DNA from: Flavobacteriales bacterium UBA952 | GTDB taxonomy: Bacteria > Bacteroidota > Bacteroidia > Flavobacteriales_D > Crocinitomicaceae | Length of the DNA stretch: 64,000 nt | NCBI GenBank assembly: GCA_905182495.1 | Contig: CAJJBU010000017.1 | Coordinates: 1-64,000, forward strand | Reading direction: 5' to 3' | Shown: piece after piece, positions 1 through 11,039 of the stretch | Layout: the number at the start of each line of letters is the position of its first letter | How positions within the stretch are numbered: position 1 is the stretch's first letter | Translations under genes and position numbers: made by a program | Notes under the pieces: generated by a model | What the model was told of the DNA's origin: nothing | Databases searched by the model: none | What the model saw: the letters and a program-made list of their open reading frames with translations, nothing else

Positions 1-1675
1 CCGTTACTGGTACCCATAGATCGGTGGGAAGTCCAATGGTTGGATTGGTGAGTAGGTGTAAAAACTGCGTCATTCTAGAATAAGACATTTTTAATGAGGA
101 GTTATCGGTTAGCATATAACGCGCTGAAAAACGAGGCTGTATGCTTGGGTACCATTCCTGATTTGCTTTAAACCCCGAAACGTGAAGCCCAATATTAAAT
201 TTTAGACGATTTGAAACCTCCCAATCATCTTCGAAATAAGCCCAATGCTCATGACCGTATTGTCTGCGAGAACCAAAAGTCGTATCGATTCCACTGCTTA
301 CAGAATTTGAAAGCTGTATCTGGTTAACTCCTGGAGTAAAAGTGTGGTAGGTATCTCCCAAACCAAACTTAATTGTGTGGTTTGGATTTGGTCTGTAATC
401 AAAATCAACTTTCACACCCCAGTCCTGTATTCCAGAATCATAATTCGCTGCCAGTGTTTGACTGGTCGTGGGTGCATTTGGATAGCTTGTACTAGATTCA
501 TTTTCAAAACCAACACGAAATTGATATTCGCTGAATGTACCCGTAACATTCATGAAGAGTTTAGGGTTTACAATCTTATTCCATCGAACAGCAGCAATGG
601 CGTTTCCCCAACGAAGTCCATTACTATTGGTCTGAGAAGTTGTCGAGTTGTCCTCTTCTGTCGAATATTCGTTCGTCCCATCGTTGTAAAAACGATCTCG
701 TCCAAAATAACCACTTAAGTATAATCGACTCGTTTCAGAGAACTTGTGGTTGATTTTTGCATTGAGGTCCCAAAAGTAATAGCCCCCAGTCTGGTTATTT
801 GATGAACCGTCACTTCCTTCTTTTCCCCCTTGGCGGTTATTTCGCATGGCCACAAATGGTCTGGCAAGTAGGTCTATGTATGTCCTTCGTCCCGAAATTA
901 TAAATGAAGTTTTGTCTTTAACGATAGGCCCTTCTAGTGATAGTTTTGAAGAGATGATGCCTATGCTTCCTTCTCCATGAAACTTTTTCATATTCCCCTC
1001 TTTCATTCGGATATCTAGAACGGATGATAAACGACCACCATAACGGGCTGGGAACCCCCCTTTAATCATTGTTACTTTATTAATGGCATCCGCATTAAAA
1101 ATGGAGAAAAAACCAAACAGGTGAGTTGCATTGTAGATGGGCACACCATCCAAAAGCATCAGGTTTTGGTCTTGACCTCCTCCACGAACATAAATCCCAC
1201 TTGAGCCTTCGCTACCCGATTGAACGCCAGGAAATAATTGAATGGTCTTGATAATATCTTTTTCACCTAAGAAAACGGGGAGGGATTTTATTTTTTCAAG
1301 GGAGACATCAAAGGAACTCATTTGGGTTTGCTCTTCGATGTTTTTCACTGCATTAACAGTTACCTCATCAAGGTCTTGCACGGTGTTTAATTCAACAGAC
1401 AAGGCGTAGTTCTGAGACCCATCCATTTGGTATTCCATAGCAGAAAACCCCATGTAAGAAACCCGCAGATAAACACTGTCTTTGGGCAGTGTCAGGCTAT
1501 AAAACCCATATTCATTAGAGATTGTACCTTTTTTGGATTTTAGGTCATAGATCTTCGCTCCAATGATTGGTTCCCCCGAGTTTTTTTCTTTGATAGTGCC
1601 ACTAATGGTGAATGTTTGTGAAAAGCTTATAAATGAAAAGCTTATTATTAATAATACAAGGATTGTTTTTTTCAT
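1..1675 (-). CDS. TonB-dependent receptor with N-terminal carboxypeptidase-like domain (3' end outside window)
   Basis: Reading the minus strand from the ATG at 1675 gives an open frame of about 558 codons that runs off the window. It begins with a signal peptide ending in SFSQ. A CarboxypepD_reg-like beta-sandwich follows (about residues 21-105), then a TonB plug domain (about 115-235) with the family motifs GIYVRGGGQDQNLMLLDGVP and GGFPARYGGRLSSVLDIR, then the start of the outer-membrane barrel. Such receptors import siderophores, oligosaccharides or other large substrates across the outer membrane using TonB energy. No SusD-like partner is visible, so the substrate cannot be inferred. The C-terminal barrel strands are missing only because of the window edge. 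The plug and frame make the identification firm. Confidence 0.93.
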   Translation of the reverse strand, partial: MKKTILVLLIISFSFISFSQTFTISGTIKEKNSGEPIIGAKIYDLKSKKGTISNEYGFYSLTLPKDSVYLRVSYMGFSAMEYQMDGSQNYALSVELNTVQDLDEVTVNAVKNIEEQTQMSSFDVSLEKIKSLPVFLGEKDIIKTIQLFPGVQSGSEGSSGIYVRGGGQDQNLMLLDGVPIYNATHLFGFFSIFNADAINKVTMIKGGFPARYGGRLSSVLDIRMKEGNMKKFHGEGSIGIISSKLSLEGPIVKDKTSFIISGRRTYIDLLARPFVAMRNNRQGGKEGSDGSSNNQTGGYYFWDLNAKINHKFSETSRLYLSGYFGRDRFYNDGTNEYSTEEDNSTTSQTNSNGLRWGNAIAAVRWNKIVNPKLFMNVTGTFSEYQFRVGFENESSTSYPNAPTTSQTLAANYDSGIQDWGVKVDFDYRPNPNHTIKFGLGDTYHTFTPGVNQIQLSNSVSSGIDTTFGSRRQYGHEHWAYFEDDWEVSNRLKFNIGLHVSGFKANQEWYPSIQPRFSARYMLTDNSSLKMSYSRMTQFLHLLTNPTIGLPTDLWVPVT

Positions 1676-1957
1676 GCCCATCGATTCATTATAGATTTAA
1701 TGTTGAAATAAAGATCATGTATATGGGGATATTTAAAAAAGGCTCATGCATTTCCCTCCATTTTTATTCTCTTATTAGATTTTTTTTCAGTTACAAGGTT
1801 TAATTTGAGAATGAGTGAATAGAAACTAAAAAAAAGCAGTGCCAAGCAGTATTTATTTCCTGTTTTCATAAATATTCTCACTTAAATTCTAAAATCAAAT
1901 TGAAGGTAAAGTTATAAAAATAGGCACAAAAAGAAAAGCAGATTTTCCTGAAGCATT

Positions 1958-2896
1958 ATGTATCTTCGTAAAACGATTAAGATTAGATTGAAAAAAGAAC
2001 ACCCCATAAATAAAATGCCTGTTTATAGGAACATAAAAACCTGGCTTCAGAAGAGGCAGCTTCCTCGATATGCGGGATTTTCGTTTTACGACCTTTTTAA
2101 AATGTATTTACAGGGATTGATTAAGGGAGCCTTAACCTCTAGAGCAGGAAGCATTTCTTTTAGCTTTTTTATGGCATTATTTCCCGCACTTCTTTTTGTC
2201 CTCAATTTGATTCCTTTTATTCCTATTGAGAATTTTATGGAGACTTTTTCGAGTTTAGTTGAGTCTGCACTGCCCGCTTCTTCACAACCGTTTTTTATGT
2301 CAATTTATACAGACATTCAAAGTAATCAACGCGGTGGTCTATTGTCTTCGAGTTTCTTACTTTCTATTATTTTCATGGGAAATGGTGTACAGGCGATTTT
2401 TACAGGTTTTCAGGGGTCTCATCATATTAGAGTAACCCGGTCTTTCATTCGTCAATATATTTATAGCATTATCGTTGGGCTTCTGCTTTCTATACTTATT
2501 GTTTCGGCTGTAGCCGGATATGTCCTTTTCTTATTCTATCTGAGAAGCGCCTACTCCAAATTAGATTTACTAGACCTTTACTATTCTATTATTGGATTTA
2601 AATTATTTTTTACAATTGGTGTTGCGCTTCTTTTTTCATCAACGCTTTATTATTTTGGCACACCAGGAGGGAGAAAGGACCGGTTTTTTTCACCAGGGTC
2701 TTTAATGACCGCTCTTTTGTTTTTGGTTACAACCTATATTTTCGGAATCTATGTCACTAAGTTTTCGAACTACAACGAGCTATACGGCTCTATAGGAGCT
2801 CTTTTGGTTTTAATGCTCTATATTTATATAAACGCGATTCTATTGCTGCTAGGGTTTGAGCTAAATGCTGCCCTGTCTCAATTGAAAAAGAAATAG
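1958..2896 (+). CDS. YihY/BrkB family inner-membrane protein
   Basis: This 312-residue protein has a short basic cytoplasmic N-terminus and about six transmembrane helices, matching the YihY/virulence factor BrkB family in length and layout. The conserved entry into the first helix is visible as LTSRAGSISFSFFMALFPA (about residues 61-79), and the family's glycine-rich late helices include YGSIGALLVLMLYIYINA. The family was once called ribonuclease BN in error; its real role, possibly transport, is unsettled. ATG 1958 is used, but a second in-frame ATG at 2015 (MPVYRN) is also plausible because neither has a clear ribosome binding site. The gene is followed 28 bases later by a small secreted protein on the same strand. 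Confidence 0.88.
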   Translation: MYLRKTIKIRLKKEHPINKMPVYRNIKTWLQKRQLPRYAGFSFYDLFKMYLQGLIKGALTSRAGSISFSFFMALFPALLFVLNLIPFIPIENFMETFSSLVESALPASSQPFFMSIYTDIQSNQRGGLLSSSFLLSIIFMGNGVQAIFTGFQGSHHIRVTRSFIRQYIYSIIVGLLLSILIVSAVAGYVLFLFYLRSAYSKLDLLDLYYSIIGFKLFFTIGVALLFSSTLYYFGTPGGRKDRFFSPGSLMTALLFLVTTYIFGIYVTKFSNYNELYGSIGALLVLMLYIYINAILLLLGFELNAALSQLKKK

Positions 2897-2924
2897 AGAA
2901 TTTCAGTAAGATTAAAAATTAAAA

Positions 2925-3371
2925 ATGAATAAATTACTAATTGCTTTTTGCCTTGTATTATCTGCAGGATGCTTTGCTCAAGAAAATCAAAAAAAAATAG
3001 CAATTGAGTCATGGCAAGAAGGCGATTCAGCGCATGTTATCATTCGAACAACCGATAATGGAATTGTTACCGAGGAGGTTTATACAGGGAAAGAAGCACT
3101 CCGGAAAATGGAGGAGTTTAATGAAGAAATGGGGGAATTAGGTAATGAAGAGCTTCAAAAAGAGGTCACGGGAAAAAGTGCGTCAAAATCAATAGAAGTT
3201 CAGTTCAGAGAGATCCAGGGCGTAAAAACTTTAGAACTCAAAGAAACGATAAATGGAAAACTAACAACCTATATTTATCAAGGTGAGGAGGCTGAAAAAA
3301 AGTTAAAGGAATTACAGAACACCCCCTCTAATTCCTCATTGAAAAGACTTAAGAAGCAAAAGCATCATTAA
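2925..3371 (+). CDS. small secreted protein with an internal duplication
   Basis: I do not recognise a family. The 148-residue product starts with a signal peptide (cleavage probably after CFAQ, residue 19) and ends in a very basic tail (KRLKKQKHH). Two segments look like copies of each other: residues 37-65 (pattern DNGIVTEEVYTGKEALRKM) and 101-130 (INGKLTTYIYQGEEAEKKL). Each is two beta strands with an NG turn, an aromatic-TG or QG step, and an amphipathic helix rich in E and K. It is likely periplasmic. It lies 28 bases after the YihY gene and may be cotranscribed with it. Confidence 0.72.
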   Translation: MNKLLIAFCLVLSAGCFAQENQKKIAIESWQEGDSAHVIIRTTDNGIVTEEVYTGKEALRKMEEFNEEMGELGNEELQKEVTGKSASKSIEVQFREIQGVKTLELKETINGKLTTYIYQGEEAEKKLKELQNTPSNSSLKRLKKQKHH

Positions 3372-3392
3372 TGTTTTCAGGGTGCTGTGGGG

Positions 3393-4598
3393 TTAATCTT
3401 CGTACCCTATTAGTGCGAATACAGAGAAGGAGGATAACCAGTGGTCAATATCATAATTTCCCTTTCCGATACTTTCTTGAGCATAATCCCACATCTCATT
3501 CATACTTTGTACCCATTTTTTCTTGAGTTCAGGACTCATGTTTTTGGGATTTAAAGAAGAGAGTAGGCCATTAAGACACCAAATTCTATTGAGATGATAA
3601 CCATCCCAATGGGACTCATATTCATCGTGCTTGTCCGTTTTTTTAATTTGCATTACTGATGATACTTTTTTTTCATCAAGCAATTCAGGCGCATATTTAC
3701 CGAGCCATTTTTTAAGCTTTTTGGGGTCAAGTATTTTTCTCATAATATCGGTGACAAGAAGTCCCCCAGACATAAAATCATAATCTAAAGGCTCCTTAGA
3801 AAGGTCTTTGTATCCATGTTTTTTATAAAATTTCAATGCCGTACTTTCAACAATTGTTTTGAGCTCATCATCGCCGAAGGTAACGGCATAGTCATAGGCA
3901 AATGCCAAGCCCATAGATGGACTGTCATGACTTCCGCTGACTATTTCTTCAGGTGTAATATTACTCCAATACCATTTGTGCGCAGTAGCAATATATTGAA
4001 CAAGTGGGGATATGTTTTCAAGCCATTCTTTTGCATCAGGGTCCTCCCATCCAGCCAATTCATCCGCAACTTTAAGCAGCCATGATTGCCCATAAGGGAA
4101 CTCAAAAAAACCAAATTCATTGTGTTGAACGAAGTCTAATTCCTTAATGATGTTTTCGGGATTGAAGCTCATTTGTAATTTTTCACGTATAGCTTTAGCT
4201 TCAGCAATATTTGGATATGTTTTCAGTAACTTAACCAGACACCAGTGGTTGTGCACACTGCTATGCCAATCAAAGCAGCCATAAAAAGAGGGCCATAAAT
4301 CTTTTGCAGAAGGTTCTTGCTCAAACTCCCGCAGTGCCGGCCAATAGTCCTTTTCTGAAACCGTATCCACATATTTCCATTTATATCTGTTTTTATAGAC
4401 GCGCTCAATGAAATGGGGAGCACCTTTTGCAGCGCAATCAAGAGAAAGTTTTGCAAAATAAGAGGCGCCTTCTGATGAAAGGGTATAACGACCATCTTCA
4501 CGAGTTTCAACTAGGGATGGTTCTTGTGAAAACGAATAGTAATTTATTAAAACGATAGCCAATAACAGAAGAGATTTCATTTTGATCCGTAATTTCAT
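3393..4598 (-). CDS. DUF2891 family secreted protein
   Basis: The 401-residue protein has an N-terminal signal sequence (hydrophobic residues 9-23, ending FSQ) and then a domain of about 370 residues with the DUF2891 signature FYGCFDWHSSVHNHW (105-119), followed by helical segments with regularly spaced aromatic residues (for example EFPYGQSWLLKVADEL). The look is of an alpha/alpha-barrel enzyme fold, but no function is established for the family. Start: the ATG at 4598 overlaps the TGA of the upstream membrane gene as ATGA, which supports translational coupling; ATG 4580 would give a more usual short signal peptide. It is the last gene of a three-gene operon with two membrane proteins. Confidence 0.85.
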   Translation of the reverse strand: MKLRIKMKSLLLLAIVLINYYSFSQEPSLVETREDGRYTLSSEGASYFAKLSLDCAAKGAPHFIERVYKNRYKWKYVDTVSEKDYWPALREFEQEPSAKDLWPSFYGCFDWHSSVHNHWCLVKLLKTYPNIAEAKAIREKLQMSFNPENIIKELDFVQHNEFGFFEFPYGQSWLLKVADELAGWEDPDAKEWLENISPLVQYIATAHKWYWSNITPEEIVSGSHDSPSMGLAFAYDYAVTFGDDELKTIVESTALKFYKKHGYKDLSKEPLDYDFMSGGLLVTDIMRKILDPKKLKKWLGKYAPELLDEKKVSSVMQIKKTDKHDEYESHWDGYHLNRIWCLNGLLSSLNPKNMSPELKKKWVQSMNEMWDYAQESIGKGNYDIDHWLSSFSVFALIGYED

Positions 4599-5032
4599 TT
4601 TGGTCCTTTTTTAGAAAATCCACTTTTAAGTATAGATCTGGTTTCCTTTCCGATCCCAATGATGGATGTTATGTTTAAAGGGAATTCTAGTAATACGTGC
4701 GTAAAACTCAGGAAGAATAAAAAGCTTAAGCCGATCGCATAATCGTAGATGTATAATCCGCAAGCCACAATCCAAAGAGCGATAACCCCGACGAAACGAA
4801 TTTTCGGCACTTTATGCCAGCGTATAATTTCGGTTTTACTAAACCAATTTAAATAATGATACAAATAGGCGAAAGCAATAAAACGCATCAACATAATCCC
4901 TGCACTGGATAAGAAAACAGCAGACCACCAATTGTCTTTATAATTCCCCTGCTTCACATCAGCCAATGCAATAGGCTTCATGAAATTTGGGTGCTCTTCA
5001 TTTTGAATAATAAAATCTTTATTTAATGACAT
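4595..5032 (-). CDS. small multi-spanning membrane protein, HxxxE motif
   Basis: No family is recognised with certainty. The 145-residue protein has about three transmembrane helices (residues 36-60, 81-100 and 102-122). The last helix contains THVLLEF, an H-x3-E pattern (H112, E116) that mirrors LHYLTEI in the product of the gene immediately upstream. Its ATG at 5032 lies inside the upstream gene, overlapping its end by 14 bases in a different frame, and its TGA overlaps the DUF2891 start as ATGA. The two membrane proteins together are about 492 residues, the size of larger membrane proteins that Flavobacteriia sometimes carry as one chain (from memory, unverified), so this may be the C-terminal half of a split gene. 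Confidence 0.72.
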   Translation of the reverse strand: MSLNKDFIIQNEEHPNFMKPIALADVKQGNYKDNWWSAVFLSSAGIMLMRFIAFAYLYHYLNWFSKTEIIRWHKVPKIRFVGVIALWIVACGLYIYDYAIGLSFLFFLSFTHVLLEFPLNITSIIGIGKETRSILKSGFSKKGPK

Positions 5033-6062
5033 CTTGGAACATGACCATCAACCGTTCCTTCTCAACAGAATCCTTTACAAAGTAATCGATATAATCATTG
5101 TTTGTCATATTTTCGGATAGCTCAAATTGCCTCATTATACTTACGTTGGTGTTAAAAAAACCAGTACCATCAGCATAATAGGCCTCTGTTCCGTATGAGG
5201 AAAGATAATTCCCTTGTTTGTTTACAGGAATCACTTTTACAAGAATAAAAGGCACGGCAAGAAAGAAAACAATGGAAAGCAAGCCTGTCTTGCTTCTTGA
5301 CTTTAATGCCCCAAACAGCATAAATAAACCCGTGAAAACGTACACATGAATTAAGGTTGGCACTAATGAGGTCAATGCAAAAACAACCGAGCTGTTTTTG
5401 AATTTCCCTTTTTCGGATTGCGCTTCAATGATCTCTTCTTGACTTAAAAACTCTGTATCCAAACCAAACCAATCTGGACTGTAAGCATAATAGATGCCTG
5501 CATAAAGCAGGGCGATGCATGCTATTTTTAGATATAGATTTTTAACAAATACATATAAAGCAGCACTGAAAATAGCCATCAAGATAAAGATGCCTAGTAA
5601 ATCCATATCAAGGTTAAAAGAGAAATAAACAATCAAATACATTATTAAAATGGAGACGAGTTTCAATTTGATGTCTTTAAACAATACAAAGAGAACCGCA
5701 CTGAAAAGAGCCAGCATAATTGAAATATCACCAATACTCATGCTATAATACCATGAAACAAAATCAGTTTTGGCGTCAACCAACGGCGGGTATAGATCAA
5801 AATTTAAAAACCTAAAATCATTGGCAAAGGCAGCAATGGAAAGCACCACGCCAATCATCAATAAGAAGGTAAAATCGTATTTTCCTTTGGTGAAATATTG
5901 CTTATCGTGCAACCAACTGATTTCTGTCAAGTAGTGTAAAGGCCCAAGAAACGCATAGGCAAAAAGGAAAGTTTCAAAAGGCATCAGAAATGCAAAGACA
6001 GCACTCATGAGCATGAGACCAATATTGAAATAATTAATTTTAGCGTCTCGAGTTATTAGCAT
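5019..6062 (-). CDS. polytopic membrane protein of unknown function, HxxxE motif
   Basis: The 347-residue protein from ATG 6062 carries about eight hydrophobic segments. The second contains LGPLHYLTEISWLHD, a polar H-x3-E pair (H43, E47) inside the membrane, and a later one has PTLIHVYVFTGLF, which suggests a metal- or cofactor-binding membrane core. The frame is open further upstream to a TTG at 6071, but that TTG is part of a good TAnnTTTG promoter box, so the ATG is preferred. It is the first gene of the operon that continues with the 145-residue membrane protein and DUF2891. Function unknown. Confidence 0.75.
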   Translation of the reverse strand: MLITRDAKINYFNIGLMLMSAVFAFLMPFETFLFAYAFLGPLHYLTEISWLHDKQYFTKGKYDFTFLLMIGVVLSIAAFANDFRFLNFDLYPPLVDAKTDFVSWYYSMSIGDISIMLALFSAVLFVLFKDIKLKLVSILIMYLIVYFSFNLDMDLLGIFILMAIFSAALYVFVKNLYLKIACIALLYAGIYYAYSPDWFGLDTEFLSQEEIIEAQSEKGKFKNSSVVFALTSLVPTLIHVYVFTGLFMLFGALKSRSKTGLLSIVFFLAVPFILVKVIPVNKQGNYLSSYGTEAYYADGTGFFNTNVSIMRQFELSENMTNNDYIDYFVKDSVEKERLMVMFQDVIK

Positions 6063-6068
6063 GATATC

Positions 6069-6076
6069 CAAAGTTA
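6069..6076 (-). promoter_or_regulatory. TAnnTTTG -7 box, membrane protein/DUF2891 operon
   Basis: Reading the minus strand, TAACTTTG matches the Bacteroidota sigma-A -7 consensus. It ends only 6 bases before the ATG at 6062, so the transcript would start at or almost at the start codon. No clear -33 TTG is seen at the usual distance. Confidence 0.45.
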
Positions 6077-6119
6077 AGTAAAATATAGAGAAATAGTTAC
6101 TCTAAAACATCTAGAGGAA

Positions 6120-8387
<2,268 letters not shown>

Positions 8388-8498
8388 GCGATTCTTGCGA
8401 AGTTACATGAAGCATGAGTCCTCTATTTTCGTGGATTCGTCTGTCCACAGGTCCAAAATTTTCAATAAATTTAGACCTACTCTTTATTGGAAGCAGGT

Positions 8499-9896
8499 AT
8501 GTTTGGGAAAATTATTTTTATTAATGGTGCTCTGTTGCTTTTCGTTGCGTCTTCTTGCAGAACCATAGAGCCTGCCGTTCCAGATCTATATTCCGAGACA
8601 AGAAAAAAAATTGAGCCTGTAGTTTCTCGATTGAATATAGATTTAGAATTGAATATGGCTTCGTTGTTTGCAGCGGCAGAAAAGAATACACCATTGAAGT
8701 TTAATGGAAAGTCTTCAATATGCGAAGGGGTAAGCTACGCTTATCAGTTTTATCGTAAGCCCATCGTTTTTTCAACCCTTCCCACAAAGCTTGAGACGAA
8801 GATTCAAGGAGATTTTTCTTTGGATTTAAGTTATTGCCCGTTATGCGTTACACTGTGGAGTGGCAAAGAGTCGTGCACGGTCCCTAGAATTTATGGATCA
8901 TGTGGTGTCAATGAAAAAAGACGCAGGTATGAAATGAGCTACCTCACAAGCCTGGGACTAAGCAAGGATTATCGCTTGACCTCTAAAACAATGCTTAAAG
9001 CATTTGCGATTAAAGACCCTTGTGAAATCACGTTCTTGAATTATGATGTCACAGATCGCGTTCAGACGGAAATTGAAAAAGAACTAAAAACATTACAGAA
9101 AAGCATAGATAAGGACATTGAGGCAACCGATATACGTTCTAAAATACAAGATGCTTGGAAGGAGCTACAGAAACCAATATCATTAGATTCATATGGGATT
9201 TTACAAATTAATCCAATCTCTTTTTCCGCAACACCCCTTACCTACAAGGGAAAAACCGCCAAATTTTCCTTAAGCTTATTCTTCTCACCTATGATAAGTA
9301 GTGATCAGAAGGAGATGCCTTATGTGCCTTTGATGCCCATGGGTAATGAAAAAAGAGAAGATGGCTTTGAAATAATGGCTGATGTTGCAGCCAGATACGA
9401 TTCTTTGACGTCTATACTTACAAGAGCGTTTAAAGACCATGTAATCTCTGTTAAGGGGAAGCGGGTCGTCGTTCGAAACATCAAAATCATGGGAAGTCAA
9501 TCTAATAAACTTATATTGAGACTCAATTTTGATGGCTTTAGAAAAGGAACCCTTTACTTGGTTGGTCGCCCAGTAATGAATTTAGAAACGCAAGTGCTAT
9601 CACTAACAGAGGTTGATTTTGATATTAAGACAAAGGCATTATTATTGAAGTCAGCAGAATGGCTTCTTGGAAATAAGATTAAAAATGAAATAGAACAAGA
9701 GGCGAAAATTGATATGTCCGAGAAACTAAATTCTTTACGTAATACCTTAGAAGATAAATTGAATGGGGAGCTTGTCTCGGGTATTAATATAAAGAGTCGA
9801 TTTGATGAACTTCGGGTCAGCGATGTTTTATTGAGTGATACTCATTTATATGTTCGGGCAAACCTCACCGGTTCTTTAACAGTAGGTATAGAATGA
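8499..9896 (+). CDS. DUF4403 family lipoprotein
   Basis: Starting at ATG 8499 (the frame is open to a TTG at 8487), the product is 465 residues. A hydrophobic signal ends in FVASSC, a lipobox, so the protein is probably a lipid-anchored envelope protein. The rest matches the DUF4403 layout: two related beta-rich halves with amphipathic helices, seen in segments such as IYGSCGVNEKRRRYEM and LTLKGRPVMN-like LYLVGRPVMNLETQVLSL. DUF4403 proteins resemble lipid- or LPS-binding tubular domains, but no activity is established. The stop overlaps the start of the next gene as ATGA, so the two are translationally coupled. Confidence 0.85.
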   Translation: MFGKIIFINGALLLFVASSCRTIEPAVPDLYSETRKKIEPVVSRLNIDLELNMASLFAAAEKNTPLKFNGKSSICEGVSYAYQFYRKPIVFSTLPTKLETKIQGDFSLDLSYCPLCVTLWSGKESCTVPRIYGSCGVNEKRRRYEMSYLTSLGLSKDYRLTSKTMLKAFAIKDPCEITFLNYDVTDRVQTEIEKELKTLQKSIDKDIEATDIRSKIQDAWKELQKPISLDSYGILQINPISFSATPLTYKGKTAKFSLSLFFSPMISSDQKEMPYVPLMPMGNEKREDGFEIMADVAARYDSLTSILTRAFKDHVISVKGKRVVVRNIKIMGSQSNKLILRLNFDGFRKGTLYLVGRPVMNLETQVLSLTEVDFDIKTKALLLKSAEWLLGNKIKNEIEQEAKIDMSEKLNSLRNTLEDKLNGELVSGINIKSRFDELRVSDVLLSDTHLYVRANLTGSLTVGIE

Positions 9897-11035
9897 ATAA
9901 GAAAAATTACGTATTGTTTTTATTTTTGATGTTCGTTGGGCGATCACTAACACAGGAGATGGGCTATACCAAGTGCTCAGGAGGGATTTCCCTTTCCCCT
10001 AATAATTTTTATGGTCTTTCTTTTCAGGGAAAAAAGGGAATTGATAAGAAGAAGTTAAAGGGCTATGAAACGACGATTGAGGTTACGAAGAATCAAATTT
10101 GGTTGTTTTTTGACCCGCCATCATCAGGGCTATTAAACCTAAATATTAAAAACACTAAAACTCCTTTTCACACATATATATTCAAGGAAAAAGGGGGTGA
10201 ACTCTGCTCGGAACTAGATTCAAAAAAAGCCAAATTGATATTCTCAGAGCCGAGTACTACAGACCTGAACGCCGCATTTTTATTTACCGAAGAAGCATTG
10301 CGCTATGGGGTCTTATTAATGGCAGGCGAGGGAATCAAAGATTCATTGGAGTTCTCATTTGATTTTTCTCCGCAGGATAAATACGGCAATGAAATCATAG
10401 ACTCTTTATTGTTTGACCTTAGTTCGCATAGAGGGGCATTGGAGTATGAAATTCATGTCAGAGATGGGGTGACCAAAAGACCTGTAAAAAGTAAAATTTC
10501 TCTAACGGGTTCAAATGACATTGATGGGGCATATGTGGCGAGCGACCTCATTTTAAACATACGCAAGAACATTAAATTTTGTGAACTTAAGATAGATGCG
10601 GAGGGTTATTTCTCATTTGACAATAAAACACATTCAATTTTGGTGAAAGATGGCTTAAATGACACAATTCTCCTTAAACCCTTAGTAAGGGGGGCTGTAG
10701 CAAAAATTGATGAAATTTATTTCTCAGCAGGTCTCTCTGATATTCTTGAAGAGTCTGGGCCAAAGCTTAATAGATTGAGAGATTTTTTATTGGTAAATTC
10801 TGGAGTGAATATTGAAATACAAGGGCATGTCAATGGAGATGGTACTCAAGCCTTCAGTTCAAAGAGACTTTCAAAGAAGCGAGCAAAAGAGATCGTTCGA
10901 TACCTGATTTCAGCGGGGATATCCTCAAAACGGTTAAGTGCCAAAGGGTTTGGTTTTTTAAATCCGGTATATGAATTCCCTGTAACTGAAATGGAAAAGG
11001 AGGCCAATAGGCGTGTTGAAATCCTTATAAAATAA
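9893..11035 (+). CDS. OmpA-domain outer-membrane/peptidoglycan-binding protein
   Basis: The 380-residue protein has a signal peptide (ending RSLTQ), a novel beta-rich N-terminal region of about 190 residues, a short carboxypeptidase-like or PEGA-like beta-sandwich (about 185-260, RDGVTKRPVKSKISLTGS) and a C-terminal OmpA-like domain (about 268-380). The OmpA part shows IQGHVNGDGTQAFSSKRLSK, KRAKEIVRYLISAGI and EKEANRRVEILI, including the pair of Arg residues before the last strand that binds diaminopimelate. It should tether the envelope to peptidoglycan. Overlap of 4 bases with the DUF4403 lipoprotein gene suggests that the two act together. Confidence 0.88.
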   Translation: MNKKNYVLFLFLMFVGRSLTQEMGYTKCSGGISLSPNNFYGLSFQGKKGIDKKKLKGYETTIEVTKNQIWLFFDPPSSGLLNLNIKNTKTPFHTYIFKEKGGELCSELDSKKAKLIFSEPSTTDLNAAFLFTEEALRYGVLLMAGEGIKDSLEFSFDFSPQDKYGNEIIDSLLFDLSSHRGALEYEIHVRDGVTKRPVKSKISLTGSNDIDGAYVASDLILNIRKNIKFCELKIDAEGYFSFDNKTHSILVKDGLNDTILLKPLVRGAVAKIDEIYFSAGLSDILEESGPKLNRLRDFLLVNSGVNIEIQGHVNGDGTQAFSSKRLSKKRAKEIVRYLISAGISSKRLSAKGFGFLNPVYEFPVTEMEKEANRRVEILIK

Positions 11036-11039
11036 GGAT

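Noticed and set aside
344..718. Plus-strand open frame of 124 codons
   Set aside because: It is a shadow of the TonB receptor gene on the minus strand, which has signal, plug and barrel motifs across the same bases.
1676..1957. AT-rich gap between the TonB receptor and the YihY gene
   Set aside because: Searched for promoter boxes, hairpins and small genes; nothing consistent was found apart from short direct repeats of GCAGT.
3816..4085. Plus-strand frame of 89 codons inside the DUF2891 gene
   Set aside because: The opposite strand has a coherent DUF2891 domain; this frame shows no family features.
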